Below are positions 1 to 10,000 of a DNA stretch of 64,000 nt, piece after piece (the first letter of the stretch is position 1; each line of letters starts with the position of its first letter). The position numbers and the translations under genes are program-made. The notes under the pieces were generated by a model. The model was not told the origin of the DNA and did no database searches. It was given only the letters and a program-made list of their open reading frames with translations. Location: assembly GCF_000952855.1 (NCBI RefSeq), contig NZ_JSVU01000004.1, positions 310,001 to 374,000 on the forward strand, read 5' to 3'. This stretch comes from Aequorivita vladivostokensis (GTDB lineage: Bacteria; Bacteroidota; Bacteroidia; Flavobacteriales; Flavobacteriaceae).

Positions 1-1
1 G

Positions 2-22
2 AAAATTGAAAATGAGGATTAA
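2..22 (+). CDS. 3' end of an upstream gene (last six codons)
   Basis: Six sense codons (KIENED) and a TAA stop are open from the window edge and end 3 bp before the GTG start of the DNA ligase. In related genomes a ligase-associated exonuclease often precedes this ligase, so this may be its tail. The fragment is far too short to identify, so that is inference from context only. Confidence 0.25.
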   Translation, partial: KIENED

Positions 23-25
23 GCT

Positions 26-1624
26 GTGAAAGATTTTGCCCAACTCATAAAAAAACTCGATAGCACCAACAAAACCAATGAAAAGGTTGCTGCGCTCACG
101 GAGTATTTTCAAAATGCGAATGATGCAGATAAACTTTGGACCATCGCAATTCTTTCGCATCGAAGACCAAAACGTCCCGTAAATACTACACTTCTTCGGC
201 TTTGGGCAACTGAAATCAGCGGGATTCCGCTGTGGCTTTTTGAGGAAAGTTATCACATTGTTGGCGATTTGGCGGAAACTATTGCTTTGATTATTCCCAG
301 TTGCGAGCGCAGCGAAGTAACCTCTAAGTCGTTATCTCAATACATCCTCGAAATAATCGAACTTCGAACCTTTCCCGAAGAGGAAAAAAAGAAATATCTG
401 CACGATAATTGGCTGGCGCTAAATTATTTTGAACGTTTCGTTTTCAATAAAATTCTTACCGGAAGTTTTAGAATTGGAGTGAGCCAAAAATTGATGACAC
501 GCGCCCTTTCAAAAGCTACCGGAATTGACGAAGACATTCTCGCTTATAAACTGATGGGCGATTGGACCCCCGAAAAAACAACCTATAAAAAACTTATTCT
601 CGAGCAAAACGAAGAGGATTATCTCAGCAAACCGTATCCATTTTATTTGGCGTATGCGGTGGAGGATAATTTTCAGGAGGATTTGGGACCCATTTCAGAT
701 TGGAGCTTTGAGCATAAATGGGACGGTATCCGAAGTCAGGTAATCATTCGAAACGATGAGGTTTTCGTTTGGTCGCGGGGTGAGGAATTGGTAACCGATA
801 AATATCCCGAATTTCAGGATTTCCTAAAAGTAATTCCCAATGGAACCGTGATTGATGGCGAAATCCTGCCTTTCGGCGAAGGAGAGATTGGTAATTTCAA
901 CGCACTTCAAACTAGAATTGGGCGAAAGAATATTTCCAAAGCACTGCTGAAAAAAACGCCCGTGATTTTGAATGCCTATGATTTGTTGGAATGGCAGGGT
1001 GAGGATATTCGCCAAAAACCTTTTTCGGAACGGAGAAAAATTTTGGATAAATTGATTCAAAATATCAATTCCGAAGAAATTGGTATCTATTTAAGCGAAA
1101 CAATGAATTTTGATACTTGGGAAGAAGCCGCCAAGGAAAGAGACCTTTCACGAGAAAAACGTAGTGAAGGTTTGATGTTGAAACGAAAGGATTCACCATA
1201 CTTAGTTGGAAGAAAAAAAGGCGATTGGTGGAAGTGGAAGATAGATCCCTTCACAATCGACGCAGTGTTAACTTACGCCATGCGCGGCCACGGAAGGCGG
1301 GCAAATCTTTATACAGATTACACTTTTGCTCTTTGGGACGAGGGCGAATTGGTAACTTTTGCCAAAGCCTATTCCGGACTGACGGATGCAGAATTTAGGC
1401 AAGTGGACGCATGGATAAAACGGAATACTTTGGAGCGTTTTGGTCCCGTGCGCAGCGTAACGCCACAGCACGTTTTTGAAATTGCCTTTGAGGGAATCGC
1501 GGAAAGCAGTCGGCATAAAAGTGGGATTGCCACGCGTTTTCCACGGATTCTTCGTTGGCGAAAAGATAAACCCATTGAAGAAGCAAACACCCTTTCTGAC
1601 CTAAAAGCATTAATCCCGAAATGA
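26..1624 (+). CDS. ATP-dependent DNA ligase
   Basis: This 532-aa protein should seal DNA nicks through a lysine-AMP intermediate. Motif I is KWDGIR with the adenylated lysine at residue 231. EGLMLKR and a following WWKWK segment match later nucleotidyltransferase motifs, and an OB-fold region follows. The N-terminal 200 residues form the helical DNA-binding domain usual in this ligase group. The GTG start is chosen because it gives the expected MKDFAQLIKKLD opening and an in-frame TAA lies just upstream. The stop overlaps the next start (ATGA), so ligase, helicase and phosphoesterase are translationally coupled, the arrangement called ligase-associated DNA repair genes in Bacteroidota. Residues 92-101 (SCERSEVTSK) may derive from an in-frame dispersed repeat. 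Confidence 0.95.
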   Translation: MKDFAQLIKKLDSTNKTNEKVAALTEYFQNANDADKLWTIAILSHRRPKRPVNTTLLRLWATEISGIPLWLFEESYHIVGDLAETIALIIPSCERSEVTSKSLSQYILEIIELRTFPEEEKKKYLHDNWLALNYFERFVFNKILTGSFRIGVSQKLMTRALSKATGIDEDILAYKLMGDWTPEKTTYKKLILEQNEEDYLSKPYPFYLAYAVEDNFQEDLGPISDWSFEHKWDGIRSQVIIRNDEVFVWSRGEELVTDKYPEFQDFLKVIPNGTVIDGEILPFGEGEIGNFNALQTRIGRKNISKALLKKTPVILNAYDLLEWQGEDIRQKPFSERRKILDKLIQNINSEEIGIYLSETMNFDTWEEAAKERDLSREKRSEGLMLKRKDSPYLVGRKKGDWWKWKIDPFTIDAVLTYAMRGHGRRANLYTDYTFALWDEGELVTFAKAYSGLTDAEFRQVDAWIKRNTLERFGPVRSVTPQHVFEIAFEGIAESSRHKSGIATRFPRILRWRKDKPIEEANTLSDLKALIPK

Positions 1625-4125
1625 AACAAGCCGAACTCATTTCCATCGCCGAGGATTGGTTTCAATCAAAAAATTGGAAATCATTTCCCTTCCAACACAA
1701 AACCTGGAAAGCCTTCCTCGACGGTAAGCACGGCCTGTTAAACGCCCCGACCGGTAGCGGAAAAACATACGCACTTTGGGTGCCGATTGTGCTTCAGTAC
1801 TTAAAGGAAAACACCGATTATAAAACGAAACACAAAAAAGGATTAAAGGCAATTTGGATTACACCTTTGCGAGCACTTTCCGTAGAAATTCAGCAAGCGG
1901 CACAACGTTTTGCAGATGATTTGGGAACGGGTTTGACCGTGGGAATCCGTACGGGCGATACTTCGCAGAGCGAACGCGCAAAACAGAAACGCCAAATGCC
2001 CGATCTATTAATTACCACGCCCGAAAGTCTGATGCTTTTATTGGCTTCAAAGGGATACGATAAAACCTTCAAAAACTTGACTGCAATTGTGGTGGATGAA
2101 TGGCACGAACTGTTGGGAAGTAAACGCGGCGTGCAAATGGAACTCGCACTTTCACGTTTAAAAACAGTTTCAAAAGAGTTGCGGACTTGGGGAATTTCTG
2201 CAACAATTGGCAATTTGGAGGAAGCGCAGGATGTACTTTTGGGCACTTCGGCTCCGCTCAGTGACCAATCTTTATCGGTGGTTGAGCGAAGTCGAAACCA
2301 CAGCAGGCAGAATTCGGTTTTAATAAAATCCACTCAAAAGTCAAAAGTTGAAGTCCGCTCCATCATTCCGAAGAAAATGGAAACTTTCCCGTGGCGTGGG
2401 CATTTGGGGCTGCATCTTTTAGAAGAAATCGTTCCCATCATAAAAGCCAGCAAAACCACGCTCATTTTCACAAATACCCGTGGACAATGCGAAATTTGGT
2501 TTCAGAAAATATTGGAAAAACATCCCGAATTTGCGGGCGAGATCGCGATGCACCATGGCAGCATTGGCAAAGACACGCGGCTTTGGGTGGAACAGGCCAT
2601 CCGCAACGAATCGTTAACCGCTGTTGTTGCAACTTCCAGCTTGGATTTGGGAGTAGATTTTGCACCCGTGGAAACCATTATCCAAATCGGGGGGCCGAAG
2701 GGCGTCGCAAAATTCCTGCAACGCGCCGGCCGCAGCAACCACCGTCCGGGCGAGCCGTCGGTGATTTATTTTTTGCCCACTCACGCGTTGGAATTGGTGG
2801 AAGCTTCAGCTTTAAAACGTGCTGTGAAAGAAGATGTGGTTGAAGATAGAATCCCGTATTTGTTGAGCTTTGACGTACTCATTCAATATTTGGTAACGCT
2901 GGCCGTGGGCAACGGATTTTTCCCAAAGGAAATTTTCCCCGAAATAAAAAGCACCTTTTGTTTTCAAGGAATCACGGAAGAACAGTGGAATTGGTGCCTC
3001 AATTTTATCACTTTAGGCAGCCAAAGTCTGCAAGCTTACGACGAATACAAAAAAGTGGAAGTCACTCCCGAAGGCCTTTTTAAGGTGGAAAGCAGACAGA
3101 TTGCAATGATGCACCGTTTGAGCATTGGTACAATTGTGAGCGATAGTATGATGCTCGTGAAATACGTCTCGGGTGGATTCATTGGCACAATTGAGGAATG
3201 GTTCATCAGTAAAATGAAACCTGGCGATACCTTTGTTTTCGCGGGGCGAACTTTGGAATTGGTCCGAATTCGGCAAATGATGGCGCAGGTTCGGAAGTCT
3301 TCAAAAAAATCTGCAAAAATTGTGAGCTTTTTGGGCGGGCGGTTGCCGCTTTCTTCACAAATGAGTAAAATTCTGCGGGAAGAATTGCAAAGTGAAGCCG
3401 ACCACAAACGAAACACTCCGGAATTAAAGGCGCTGAGCCATATTTTTGACAGGCAGGAACGCGAAAGTATCGTCCCCGGCGAAAATGAATTTTTGATTGA
3501 AACCTTTAAAACCCGCGAGGGGTATCACGCACTTTTTTATCCGTTTGAAGGGCGGTTTGTGCACGAAGCAATGAGCAGTCTGCTGGCGTACCGGATTAGT
3601 TTGCTGTCACCGATTACCTTCTCCTTGGCCTATAACGATTACGGTTTTGAACTGTTGAGCGACCAGGTTTTGGACATTCAAAATGTAATTGACAACAATC
3701 TTTTTTCCTCGGAATTTCTTTTTGACGACCTCCAAAAAAGTTTGAATGCTACGGAATTGGCACGTCGAAAATTTCGTGATATTGCAGTTATCAGCGGCAT
3801 GGTTTTTCAGGGCTACCCGAATAAAGTGATTAAAACGAAACATTTGCAGAGCAATAGCCAATTGCTTTTTGACGTATTTCGCGATTATGAACCCGACAAT
3901 CTTTTGTATCTTCAAGCCTATCGGGAAACCTTTGAGCATCAATTGGAAGAAGGCCGATTGCGATTGGCTTTGGAACGCATTAATTCACAAAAAATAATTT
4001 GGAAACAATGTGAAAAAGCAACGCCTTTCAGCTTTCCGATTATTACGGATAGACTTCGGGAAAAGCTTTCTTCGGAAAAATTGGCGGATCGGATTAAAAA
4101 AATGACTTTGCAATTGGAAAAATGA
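1621..4125 (+). CDS. Ligase-associated DEXH-box helicase (Lhr-like)
   Basis: This 834-aa superfamily 2 helicase of the Lhr type probably unwinds or remodels DNA for the ligase encoded just upstream. Visible motifs are Walker A APTGSGKT near residue 40, motif II DEWH near 160, SATIG (motif III), TTPES, a second RecA-like lobe with TNTRGQ, and QRAGRSNHRPG (motif VI). The C-terminal half matches the Lhr winged-helix and beta-rich regions in length. It overlaps the ligase and pdeM by ATGA junctions. Residues about 209-228 (APLSDQ...VVERSRNH) look like an in-frame inserted palindromic repeat in the linker after motif III. The reading frame is intact throughout. Confidence 0.93.
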   Translation: MKQAELISIAEDWFQSKNWKSFPFQHKTWKAFLDGKHGLLNAPTGSGKTYALWVPIVLQYLKENTDYKTKHKKGLKAIWITPLRALSVEIQQAAQRFADDLGTGLTVGIRTGDTSQSERAKQKRQMPDLLITTPESLMLLLASKGYDKTFKNLTAIVVDEWHELLGSKRGVQMELALSRLKTVSKELRTWGISATIGNLEEAQDVLLGTSAPLSDQSLSVVERSRNHSRQNSVLIKSTQKSKVEVRSIIPKKMETFPWRGHLGLHLLEEIVPIIKASKTTLIFTNTRGQCEIWFQKILEKHPEFAGEIAMHHGSIGKDTRLWVEQAIRNESLTAVVATSSLDLGVDFAPVETIIQIGGPKGVAKFLQRAGRSNHRPGEPSVIYFLPTHALELVEASALKRAVKEDVVEDRIPYLLSFDVLIQYLVTLAVGNGFFPKEIFPEIKSTFCFQGITEEQWNWCLNFITLGSQSLQAYDEYKKVEVTPEGLFKVESRQIAMMHRLSIGTIVSDSMMLVKYVSGGFIGTIEEWFISKMKPGDTFVFAGRTLELVRIRQMMAQVRKSSKKSAKIVSFLGGRLPLSSQMSKILREELQSEADHKRNTPELKALSHIFDRQERESIVPGENEFLIETFKTREGYHALFYPFEGRFVHEAMSSLLAYRISLLSPITFSLAYNDYGFELLSDQVLDIQNVIDNNLFSSEFLFDDLQKSLNATELARRKFRDIAVISGMVFQGYPNKVIKTKHLQSNSQLLFDVFRDYEPDNLLYLQAYRETFEHQLEEGRLRLALERINSQKIIWKQCEKATPFSFPIITDRLREKLSSEKLADRIKKMTLQLEK
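2246..2297 (+). repeat. Palindromic dispersed repeat inside the helicase gene
   Basis: Two arms, 2246-2266 and 2277-2297, are inverted copies matching at about 15 of 21 positions, with a 10-nt loop. The left arm carries CTTCGGCTCYGCTCAG, also found in the intergenic region at 34569-34584. The right arm reads TTGAGCGAAGTCGAAAC and encodes VVERSRN, a peptide signature I recognise from repeats scattered through flavobacterial genomes. The repeat is in frame and introduces no stop. Confidence 0.65.
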
Positions 4126-4763
4126 TTCAAAATATTTCAATTAAAAATAACGACTTCAAATTACACCCCAGCGGCACAATTTATTGGGAAGACAAGAAAA
4201 TGTTATTAATCGCCGATGTACATTTGGGAAAGGTGGCACATTTCAGAAAACACGGCGCGCCCGTTCCGGCAAATGCAGCGTACAAAAATCTTGAAAAACT
4301 TACAGAGATAAGCAACCATTTTCAACCTGAAACTATCTGCTTTTTGGGCGATCTTTTCCACAGTAAATTGAACGAGGAATGGCAGGATTTTGAAAAGTGG
4401 ACGGAATACACAAAGGCGGAAATAATCCTGATTTCGGGCAACCACGATATTATTCCACAGTATTTATACGAAGAATTGGGAATTAAGGTTTTTGACGAAT
4501 TGTTGCTCGACAGTTTTTTGTTGACCCACCATCCCACCGAGATTAAAGGTGCCTTCAACCTTTGCGGCCACGTGCATCCGGGGATAAAAATGAAGGGCGT
4601 GGGCAGGCAGTATTTGCGGTTTGCTTGTTTTTATAAAACCCTTAACAGCCTTATTTTGCCCGCTTTTGGTAACTTTACGGGAAAGCACATTTTAAAACCT
4701 TCGGAAAAGGACGAAATATATGCCATTGTTGAAGGGGAAGTGATTTGTGTTTCGAAAAATTGA
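4122..4763 (+). CDS. pdeM: Ligase-associated DNA repair endonuclease PdeM
   Basis: This 213-aa calcineurin-like metallophosphoesterase carries the metal-binding motifs in order: ADVHLGK (near residue 31), LGDLFHS (near 74), SGNHD (near 108), THHP (near 131) and CGHVHPG (near 148). The family is described as the nuclease partner of the ligase-helicase pair. The start overlaps the helicase stop by ATGA, so it is the last gene of the three-gene coupled operon. The physiological substrate is not known from the sequence. Confidence 0.92.
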   Translation: MIQNISIKNNDFKLHPSGTIYWEDKKMLLIADVHLGKVAHFRKHGAPVPANAAYKNLEKLTEISNHFQPETICFLGDLFHSKLNEEWQDFEKWTEYTKAEIILISGNHDIIPQYLYEELGIKVFDELLLDSFLLTHHPTEIKGAFNLCGHVHPGIKMKGVGRQYLRFACFYKTLNSLILPAFGNFTGKHILKPSEKDEIYAIVEGEVICVSKN

Positions 4764-4769
4764 TCCTTT

Positions 4770-5573
4770 ATGAAAAAAACACTACAAATAGCAAACATCA
4801 TCGCTTTCGTGACAACGGTTTTCGTCAATTATTTGTCAAACACGGGTGCGATAAACAATACCACAATTGGCGAAATTTCCGAAGCTACTAAAAACCTTTT
4901 TACGCCTGCAGGATATGCTTTCTCCATATGGGGACTTATTTATTTGATGCTTTTGGGATTTATAATCTACCAAAGCCGAAGCCTCTTCAGCAAAGTGCGC
5001 GATGATGATTTTATTTTAAAAACAGGCTGGTGGTTTGTGCTTTCCTGCTTCGCCAATATAATGTGGATTACGTTTTGGCTTTACGGATATATGGAATATT
5101 CCATCCTCGCCATTTTCGTGCTGCTCTTTTCACTGTTAAAGATCGTGATGAACAACCGGATGGAACTTTGGGACGCGCCAATTTCAGTAATCGCTTTCCT
5201 ATGGTGGCCCTTCGTTTTTTACAGCGGTTGGGTAACGGTTGCGAGTATTGCAAATGTAGCCGCATATTTAAAAAGTATAAATTGGGAAGCCTGGGGTTAC
5301 AGTGAAGTATCTTGGGCAGTAACGATGATTATTATTGCCGGAATAATAAACTTGGTGGTAACGTGGCGAAGAAATATGCGTGAATTTGCCTTGGTTGGAA
5401 CGTGGGCTTTGGCCGCAATTGCAGTAGCCAATTGGAACGTGAGCAAAACCGTTGCCTATGCAGCAATTGCGGTGGCCGCCGTTTTGTTTGTAAGCAGCAG
5501 TTACCACGGGTTTAAAAATAGAGCTACAAGCCCCAATATTAAATTAAGGGAACATCTCAATTCTAAAAAGTAA
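4770..5573 (+). CDS. Tryptophan-rich sensory-protein-like (TspO/MBR-related) membrane protein
   Basis: This 267-aa inner-membrane protein has about seven to eight hydrophobic segments and is rich in tryptophan. The PAGYAFSIWGLIY motif near residue 52 resembles TspO/MBR proteins and larger bacterial proteins annotated as tryptophan-rich sensory proteins. TspO proteins are about 160 aa, so this is a longer relative and ligand binding is not established. It starts 6 bp after pdeM and could be read through from the repair operon, though its role looks unrelated. Confidence 0.7.
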   Translation: MKKTLQIANIIAFVTTVFVNYLSNTGAINNTTIGEISEATKNLFTPAGYAFSIWGLIYLMLLGFIIYQSRSLFSKVRDDDFILKTGWWFVLSCFANIMWITFWLYGYMEYSILAIFVLLFSLLKIVMNNRMELWDAPISVIAFLWWPFVFYSGWVTVASIANVAAYLKSINWEAWGYSEVSWAVTMIIIAGIINLVVTWRRNMREFALVGTWALAAIAVANWNVSKTVAYAAIAVAAVLFVSSSYHGFKNRATSPNIKLREHLNSKK

Positions 5574-5619
5574 TTTTGGAATTTGGAATTTGGGATTTGA
5601 ATTCTTTGGAATTTCTCTT

Positions 5620-6972
5620 TTAAACCATTCCCTTAATATCATTTCCCCAAGTAGGGTACGCAAAAATCATGGCTTTAATATTTTCGGTAGTCAGTTTTCC
5701 ACACATTGCCAGCACGAATAGATTGATCATTTCTCCCGCTTCGGAAGCAATTATATGTGCGCCCAAAACAATATTTCGTTTTTTGTCCACGATCGTTTTA
5801 TAGGCGTAAACTTCGTCATTAATACGTTTTGCATTGAACCATTTCGGGACGCTTTTATATTCTACTACAAAATCATAACCTTTTTCCGTTGCCTCTTCCT
5901 CAGTTAAACCGATGGAAGCAACTTGCGGAAGGGTAAAGACCACAGAAGGAACCGGGGGGAAATCCATTTTTGTGTGGTTTCCGTTTCTGATATTCAACGA
6001 AACTATCCGCGCTTCCTGCGAGGAAGTGGGCGTTAATGGTAACGCCCCACTCGCCGAAACATCGCCACAGGCATAGACAGATTTATTAGTTGTATTCTGA
6101 AGAAATTCGTTCACAGAAATCCCCCTTTTTTCAAACGCGACATTTCCCTTTTCCAAATCCAGGTCGTCGATGGATGGCACGCGGCCGGCGGTATTGAAAA
6201 CCATTCGGGCGTCAACGGATTCGGTTTTACCATTCTTTTCGAAGGAAACACGAAAGTTTTTCTGAAGTTTTTCCACTTCGGAAACCTTTGCGTTGAAAAT
6301 AAATATAATCCCAAGTTCTTCCGAAGCTTTTGTGAGGTGCGAAACGATATCGGCTTCAAAAGGCCCGAGCGGACGATCCTCAAACTCAATTACCGTAACT
6401 TTTGCACCGCAGCGCGCGGCAATGTGGGCAAACTCCATCCCGATATAACCCGCGCCAACAAAGACGATACTTTCGGGCAGTTCTTCCAACTCCAAAAAAT
6501 CGTCGCTCACTTTTAAATGTTTCCTTCCGGGAATTTTCAGTTCCATCGGTTTTTGCCCGGTAGCGATCACGATTTTCTTCGCTTTCACCGTTTTTCCCTC
6601 TACCGAAAGTGTGTTTTCATCCAAAAATTTTGGCGATTGATGAAACATTTCAATTCCGGCTTCCTTCAATTTTTTTTCGGTGGAAGCAGGTACAGCATCG
6701 GTAAATTCACATTTAAATTTTTGAAGATCTTTCCAACTAATTTTTGGAACGGAAACGATTCCCTCCCCTTTTAAATTTTCCGAAAGCTGCATAGCTTCCG
6801 TAATTCCCACTAAAACTTTTTTCGGGTCGCAGCCTCTATTTGGGCAGGTTCCGCCAAATTCGCGGTTGTCGGCAATCGCCACTTTCATTCCTTCCGCAGC
6901 GCAATCAAACGCCACAGTTTTTCCGGCGGTTCCGGTTCCTATTACAAAAACATCGTATTCTTTTATTGCCAT
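5620..6972 (-). CDS. Pyridine nucleotide-disulfide oxidoreductase (FAD/NAD(P)-binding)
   Basis: This 450-aa flavoprotein is in the glutathione/mercuric/lipoamide reductase superfamily. It has an N-terminal FAD dinucleotide motif GTGTAG (near residue 12), a CPNRGC redox disulfide (C43 and C48), a second nucleotide-binding motif VGAGYIGMEFA, the FAD motif YACGDV and a C-terminal dimerisation domain. The classical catalytic HP(T)xxE is replaced by YPTWGND, so it is neither a canonical lipoamide dehydrogenase nor a glutathione reductase, and the substrate is unknown. I use the internal ATG at 6972 because MAIKEYDVFVIG is the natural N terminus; 37 upstream codons overlap the mfd promoter region. 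It is divergent from mfd. Confidence 0.88.
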   Translation of the reverse strand: MAIKEYDVFVIGTGTAGKTVAFDCAAEGMKVAIADNREFGGTCPNRGCDPKKVLVGITEAMQLSENLKGEGIVSVPKISWKDLQKFKCEFTDAVPASTEKKLKEAGIEMFHQSPKFLDENTLSVEGKTVKAKKIVIATGQKPMELKIPGRKHLKVSDDFLELEELPESIVFVGAGYIGMEFAHIAARCGAKVTVIEFEDRPLGPFEADIVSHLTKASEELGIIFIFNAKVSEVEKLQKNFRVSFEKNGKTESVDARMVFNTAGRVPSIDDLDLEKGNVAFEKRGISVNEFLQNTTNKSVYACGDVSASGALPLTPTSSQEARIVSLNIRNGNHTKMDFPPVPSVVFTLPQVASIGLTEEEATEKGYDFVVEYKSVPKWFNAKRINDEVYAYKTIVDKKRNIVLGAHIIASEAGEMINLFVLAMCGKLTTENIKAMIFAYPTWGNDIKGMV

Positions 6973-7037
6973 AAACCGAAAATAGAGAAACGCCCAAGTT
7001 ATTTGTGTTAGCAAAATGATAAAGTTGAATTTTGCAG

Positions 7038-7067
7038 TTTGAAAAATAATAAAGCGTACTATCTTTG
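7038..7067 (+). promoter_or_regulatory. Bacteroidota-type promoter of mfd
   Basis: TTTG at 7038-7041 and TATCTTTG at 7060-7067, 18 bp apart, match the Bacteroidota -33/-7 consensus (TTTG, TAnnTTTG). The mfd ATG at 7076 lies only 8 bp beyond the -7 element, so the mRNA would have almost no leader. Confidence 0.6.
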
Positions 7068-7075
7068 CCGTCCCG

Positions 7076-10000
7076 ATGAGCAAAACACTCGTTACTTCGC
7101 TTTATTCACGGTCTTCGCAAACACGAAAACTGGGGGAAACTATTGCTTCATCCGAAAATAAAATTCAAGTTTCTGGGCTCGTTGGCTCATCCCTTTCACT
7201 TGTAATTGCTGAAACTTTTTCTACTTCGGAATTGCCTTTTCTTTTAATTTTTAACGATAAAGAAGAAGCTGCCTATCATTTAAACGATCTCGAAAATTTG
7301 TTGGGCGACCAAAATGTGCTTTTCTATCCGGGAAGTTATCGGCGGCCGTATCAAATTGAAGAGACTGATAACGCGAATGTTTTGTTGCGAAGCGAGGTTT
7401 TAAATCGAATAAATTCCCGAAAAAAACCGGCGTTGATCGTAACCTACCCTGAGGCGCTTTTTGAGAAAGTTGTTACTCGAAAGGAATTGGAACGAAACAC
7501 GCTGAAAATTGCAGTAAACGATCAACTTTCCATCGATTTTGTAAACGAAGTTTTATTTGAATATCGTTTCAAAAGAACCGATTTTGTTACGGAACCAGGC
7601 GAATTTTCAGTGCGCGGGGGGATTTTGGACGTGTTCAGTTTCAGCAATGACGAACCGTACCGAATTGAGTTTTTTGGCGATGAAGTTGACAGCATTCGGA
7701 CCTTTGATGTGGAAACACAGCTTTCGTTGGAACAGGTGAAAAAAGTCGCCATTATCCCAAATGTGGAAAACAAAATGGTGGATGAAAACCGTGAAAGTTT
7801 TCTGAAATACATCGCTTCCAAAACCGTGGTTTTTCTAAAAAATGAAGAACTATTCAGCAGCGCAATCGACAATCTTTTCAAAAAAGCAACTGAAGCTTTT
7901 AACGCAATCGATTCAGAAATAAAACGCGCAAAGCCTTCGGAATTGTTCTGTACTTCGGAATTATTGAAGGTGCAGTTAAATGAATTTACAACGGTTCATT
8001 TAAAGAATAGTTCGATTTCAGATTCGATTTCGATTTCATTTTCAACCAAACCACAACCATCATTCAACAAACAATTCAATTTGCTGATTGAAAATTTGAA
8101 TGAAAATTCTGAAAAGGGTTATAAAAACTACATTTTCTGCAGCAGTGAACAACAGGCAAAACGCTTTCACGATATTTTTGAAGATGCCCAGCAAAATGTG
8201 GAACAATTTGAAACCATTGTATTTCCGCTGTTTCAAGGGTTTATTGATGACGATTTAAAAATAGTTTGCTATACCGACCATCAAATTTTTGAGCGCTACC
8301 ATAAATTTCAACTGAAAAACGGTTACGCCAAAAAGCAAGCGATTACCTTAAAGGAAATTACCAATCTGGAAGTGGGCGATTACGTAACGCATATTGACCA
8401 CGGAATTGGAAAATTCGGCGGCTTGCAGAAAATTGAAGTAGAAGGAAAAATGCAGGAAGCCATAAAACTTTTTTATGGTGAGCGTGATATTTTGTACCTC
8501 AGCATTCATTCGCTCCATAAGATTTCAAAATATAACGGGAAAGACGGGAAGGAGCCCAAAATCTACAAATTGGGCAGCGATGCGTGGAAAAAACTAAAGC
8601 AAAAAACCAAAACCCGCGTAAAGGAAATTGCCTTTAATTTAATTGAATTATACGCCAAACGCCGTACGTTGAAAGGTTTCGCTTTTGATCCGGACAGTTA
8701 TCTGCAGGCCGAACTGGAATCGTCCTTTATTTATGAAGACACGCCAGACCAAAGCACCGCGACGGAAGACGTAAAAAAGGATATGGAAAACGAGCGCCCG
8801 ATGGACCGCTTGGTCTGTGGCGACGTAGGTTTCGGAAAAACGGAAGTCGCTATTCGCGCGGCTTTTAAAGCGGTGGATAACGGAAAACAAGTCGCCGTTT
8901 TGGTACCGACCACCATTTTGGCCTTTCAGCATTTTAAGACTTTTTCCGAACGTTTGGCTGATATGCCCGTAAAAGTCGATTATCTCAACCGTTTCCGCAC
9001 CGCAAAAGAGCGCAAAACTGTTTTGGAGGAATTGAAAAACGGCAAACTCGATATTGTAATCGGCACGCATCAATTGGTTAACAAGTCGGTGGAATTTAAG
9101 GATTTGGGCCTTTTGATTATTGACGAGGAACAAAAATTTGGAGTTGCGGCAAAAGACAAATTAAAGACCATCAAAGAAAATGTGGATACGCTAACGCTTA
9201 CCGCGACGCCCATTCCGCGTACGTTGCAGTTCAGTTTGATGGCAGCGCGCGATCTTTCGGTTATCACTACACCGCCACCCAACCGCTATCCGGTGGAAAC
9301 GCACGTCATTCGTTTTGGGGAAGAAAGCATTCGCGATGCCGTTCGCTATGAAATTTCGCGCGGCGGACAAGTTTTCTTTGTTCACAATAGAATAGAAAAT
9401 ATAAAGGAAGTCGCCGGAATGCTCCAACGTTTGGTGCCCGATGCGAAAATTGGGATCGGACACGGGCAAATGGACGGAAAGAAATTGGAGGATTTAATGC
9501 TTCGATTTATGAACAATGAATTCGACGTTCTCGTTTCCACAACCATCATTGAAAGTGGACTGGACGTTCCAAATGCAAATACAATATTTATTAATAATGC
9601 CAATAATTTCGGGCTTTCAGACCTCCATCAAATGCGCGGTCGTGTGGGCCGAAGCAACAAAAAAGCGTTTTGTTATTTCATTACCCCGGAATATTCCGCG
9701 ATGACGGACGAAGCACGAAAACGAATAACCGCTTTGGAACAATTTTCTGAATTGGGAAGCGGTATCAACATTGCGATGAAAGATTTAGAAATCCGTGGCG
9801 CGGGCGATTTATTGGGCGGCGAACAGAGCGGGTTTATCAACGAAATAGGTTTTGAAACTTATCAAAAAATCCTTTCCGAAGCCATTGAGGAACTGAAAGA
9901 AAAGGAATTCAAAAACCTTTATGAAGAAACGGAAGGGCCGAAGAAGAATTTCGTAAAAGAAATGACCATCGATACAGATTTCGAATTGCTGTTTCCTGAC

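Noticed and set aside
2391-2843. 150-aa open frame overlapping the helicase gene
   Set aside because: It lies wholly inside the helicase reading frame on the same strand, is Arg/His/Cys-rich and has no recognisable features; it is a shadow frame.
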